The notes under the pieces were generated by a model. It had not been told where the DNA came from. It did not search any database and was given only the letters and a program-made list of their open reading frames with translations. A stretch of DNA of 64,000 nucleotides from Actinomycetes bacterium (GTDB lineage: Bacteria > Actinomycetota > Acidimicrobiia > Acidimicrobiales > Acidimicrobiaceae): NCBI GenBank assembly GCA_021822605.1, contig JAKAQL010000005.1, positions 22,063 to 86,062 on the forward strand. The letters are read 5' to 3'. The position numbers and the translations under genes were made by a program. The number at the start of each line of letters is the position of its first letter. The first letter of the stretch is position 1. This document shows, in pieces, positions 63,431 through 64,000 of the stretch.

Positions 63431-64000
63431 TTAGTGGTTTTCGCGAAACGCTATCGCGTCAAAGCAGATCTGACAGTATTCTTGCCCCATGAAATCTTTC
63501 GCGTAAGGAGTGACGACCATCTCCTTGCACCCAGCACACTCCACCGCATCAAAAGCTTCTCCTGGCTTGTCGACTGGGTATTGCTGAAACTCTCTGACAT
63601 CGAACATTTCCTGCCACTCGCGGTGAACCACATCATCAATCAGCGGGTCGACTACTGCAGCGTCCAGCTTGAAAGGGGGTATACCTTCCTTGCGCAGCGT
63701 GAAAAACGGCATATCTAAGCAGAGCTTCATCCGTTCATATTTGGCCGTCACCCGCACTGCGCGCTGCGTCGCCGTATCAATCAGGGTCAGCGCAAATTTA
63801 CCCAGCGGCTTTTTCGTAATATTGCCTTTGCCAAAGGTACAGCCCGTCCCAGATTGTACGCCATCAGCGAAACATCCGGAAAAATGATGGTCGCCAATTT
63901 CCACAATCGCCTGCAACTCCCCACCCCCGCGGGCTCGGGACACTCCTAAGATATCCATGGCCAAATGCCCGGCTCGCAAGCCTTGCGGCATGGAGATCGG
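63431..64000 (-). CDS. FmdE-domain protein with C-terminal zinc finger (partial, start outside window)
   Basis: The frame is open through the window edge. The codons before the ATG at 63991 read PIS, as expected inside the conserved (C)PxMPxGLRAG block, so the true start lies beyond 64000. The FmdE domain has MPQGLRAGHLAMDILG, FADGVQSGTGCTFGKGNI and TLIDTATQRAVRV. The C-terminal zinc finger is CAGCKEMV...YCQIC (two CxxC pairs). FmdE proteins are named after formylmethanofuran dehydrogenase operons, but most are of unknown function and may bind molybdate/tungstate or metal. It is co-transcribed with the TSUP permease, hinting at oxyanion or sulfur handling. Confidence 0.85.
   Translation of the reverse strand, partial: PISMPQGLRAGHLAMDILGVSRARGGGELQAIVEIGDHHFSGCFADGVQSGTGCTFGKGNITKKPLGKFALTLIDTATQRAVRVTAKYERMKLCLDMPFFTLRKEGIPPFKLDAAVVDPLIDDVVHREWQEMFDVREFQQYPVDKPGEAFDAVECAGCKEMVVTPYAKDFMGQEYCQICFDAIAFRENH

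Overview
The window looks like chromosome of an actinobacterium, most probably of the class Acidimicrobiia (acidophilic, often iron-oxidising). This assignment is an inference. It rests on moderately high GC, frequent GTG/TTG starts, an ANTAR response regulator, a PspA protein carrying a PspA-associated (PspAA) domain, an NrtR regulator next to nadABC, and a right end that resembles genes of acidophilic proteobacteria. Almost the whole window is ordinary core chromosome. Accessory DNA is confined to about 61.7-64 kb.

Layout. 1-3.6 kb: the 5' end of an unidentified gene, hutH, a GNAT acetyltransferase and a peptidase E-like protein. 3.7-12.8 kb, minus strand: a tight run ppk - CYTH - ppx - pgi - tkt - tal that joins polyphosphate metabolism to the hexose/pentose phosphate pathway, with overlaps or a short gap at every junction. 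12.8-18.4 kb: a SEDS cell-shape protein, then a very large GAF-PAS-PAS-GGDEF-globin-like-EAL protein interrupted by an in-frame TAA. 18.4-22.6 kb: nrtR-nadA-nadB-nadC, with a 17-bp palindrome on the nadA start. 22.5-28 kb: a DUF151 protein, rodA, a small unknown, a PspA-PspAA fusion and uvrB. 28.3-33 kb: dienelactone hydrolase, a small DUF6295-like protein, an exported choice-of-anchor-A-like protein, a gene-poor 0.6 kb and an M13 zinc peptidase. 33-40 kb: HDOD protein, coaE, rpsA, polA, the ANTAR regulator and an MBL hydrolase. 40.25 kb: tRNA-Leu(CAA). 40.5-44.9 kb: fabD-fabH-fabG-acpP-fabF, with FabD carrying an extra barrel-sandwich domain. 45-49.5 kb: an AarF/UbiB kinase-like protein, gnd, a class III CoA-transferase and a LapA-domain protein. 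49.8-53.2 kb: trpC-trpF-trpB-trpA. 53.3-57.5 kb: an MFS exporter and a two-component system. 57.5-61.7 kb: a second GGDEF/EAL giant and an overlapping membrane sensor that together look like one split protein.

61.7-64 kb: an 18-bp palindrome, a frameshifted C-terminal remnant of an IS110-type transposase, about 190 nt of apparently structured non-coding DNA beside it, and a TSUP (TauE/SafE) permease behind an FmdE-domain gene that runs off the window. This end looks acquired.

Most notable signals: two paralogous c-di-GMP proteins sharing an unusual central module and C-terminal extension, both with broken or split reading frames; FabD fused to a lysine-less biotinyl/lipoyl-like domain; the nadA palindrome beside nrtR; and the RNA-like segment beside the IS110 remnant. 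No CRISPR array, prophage or complete insertion sequence was seen.
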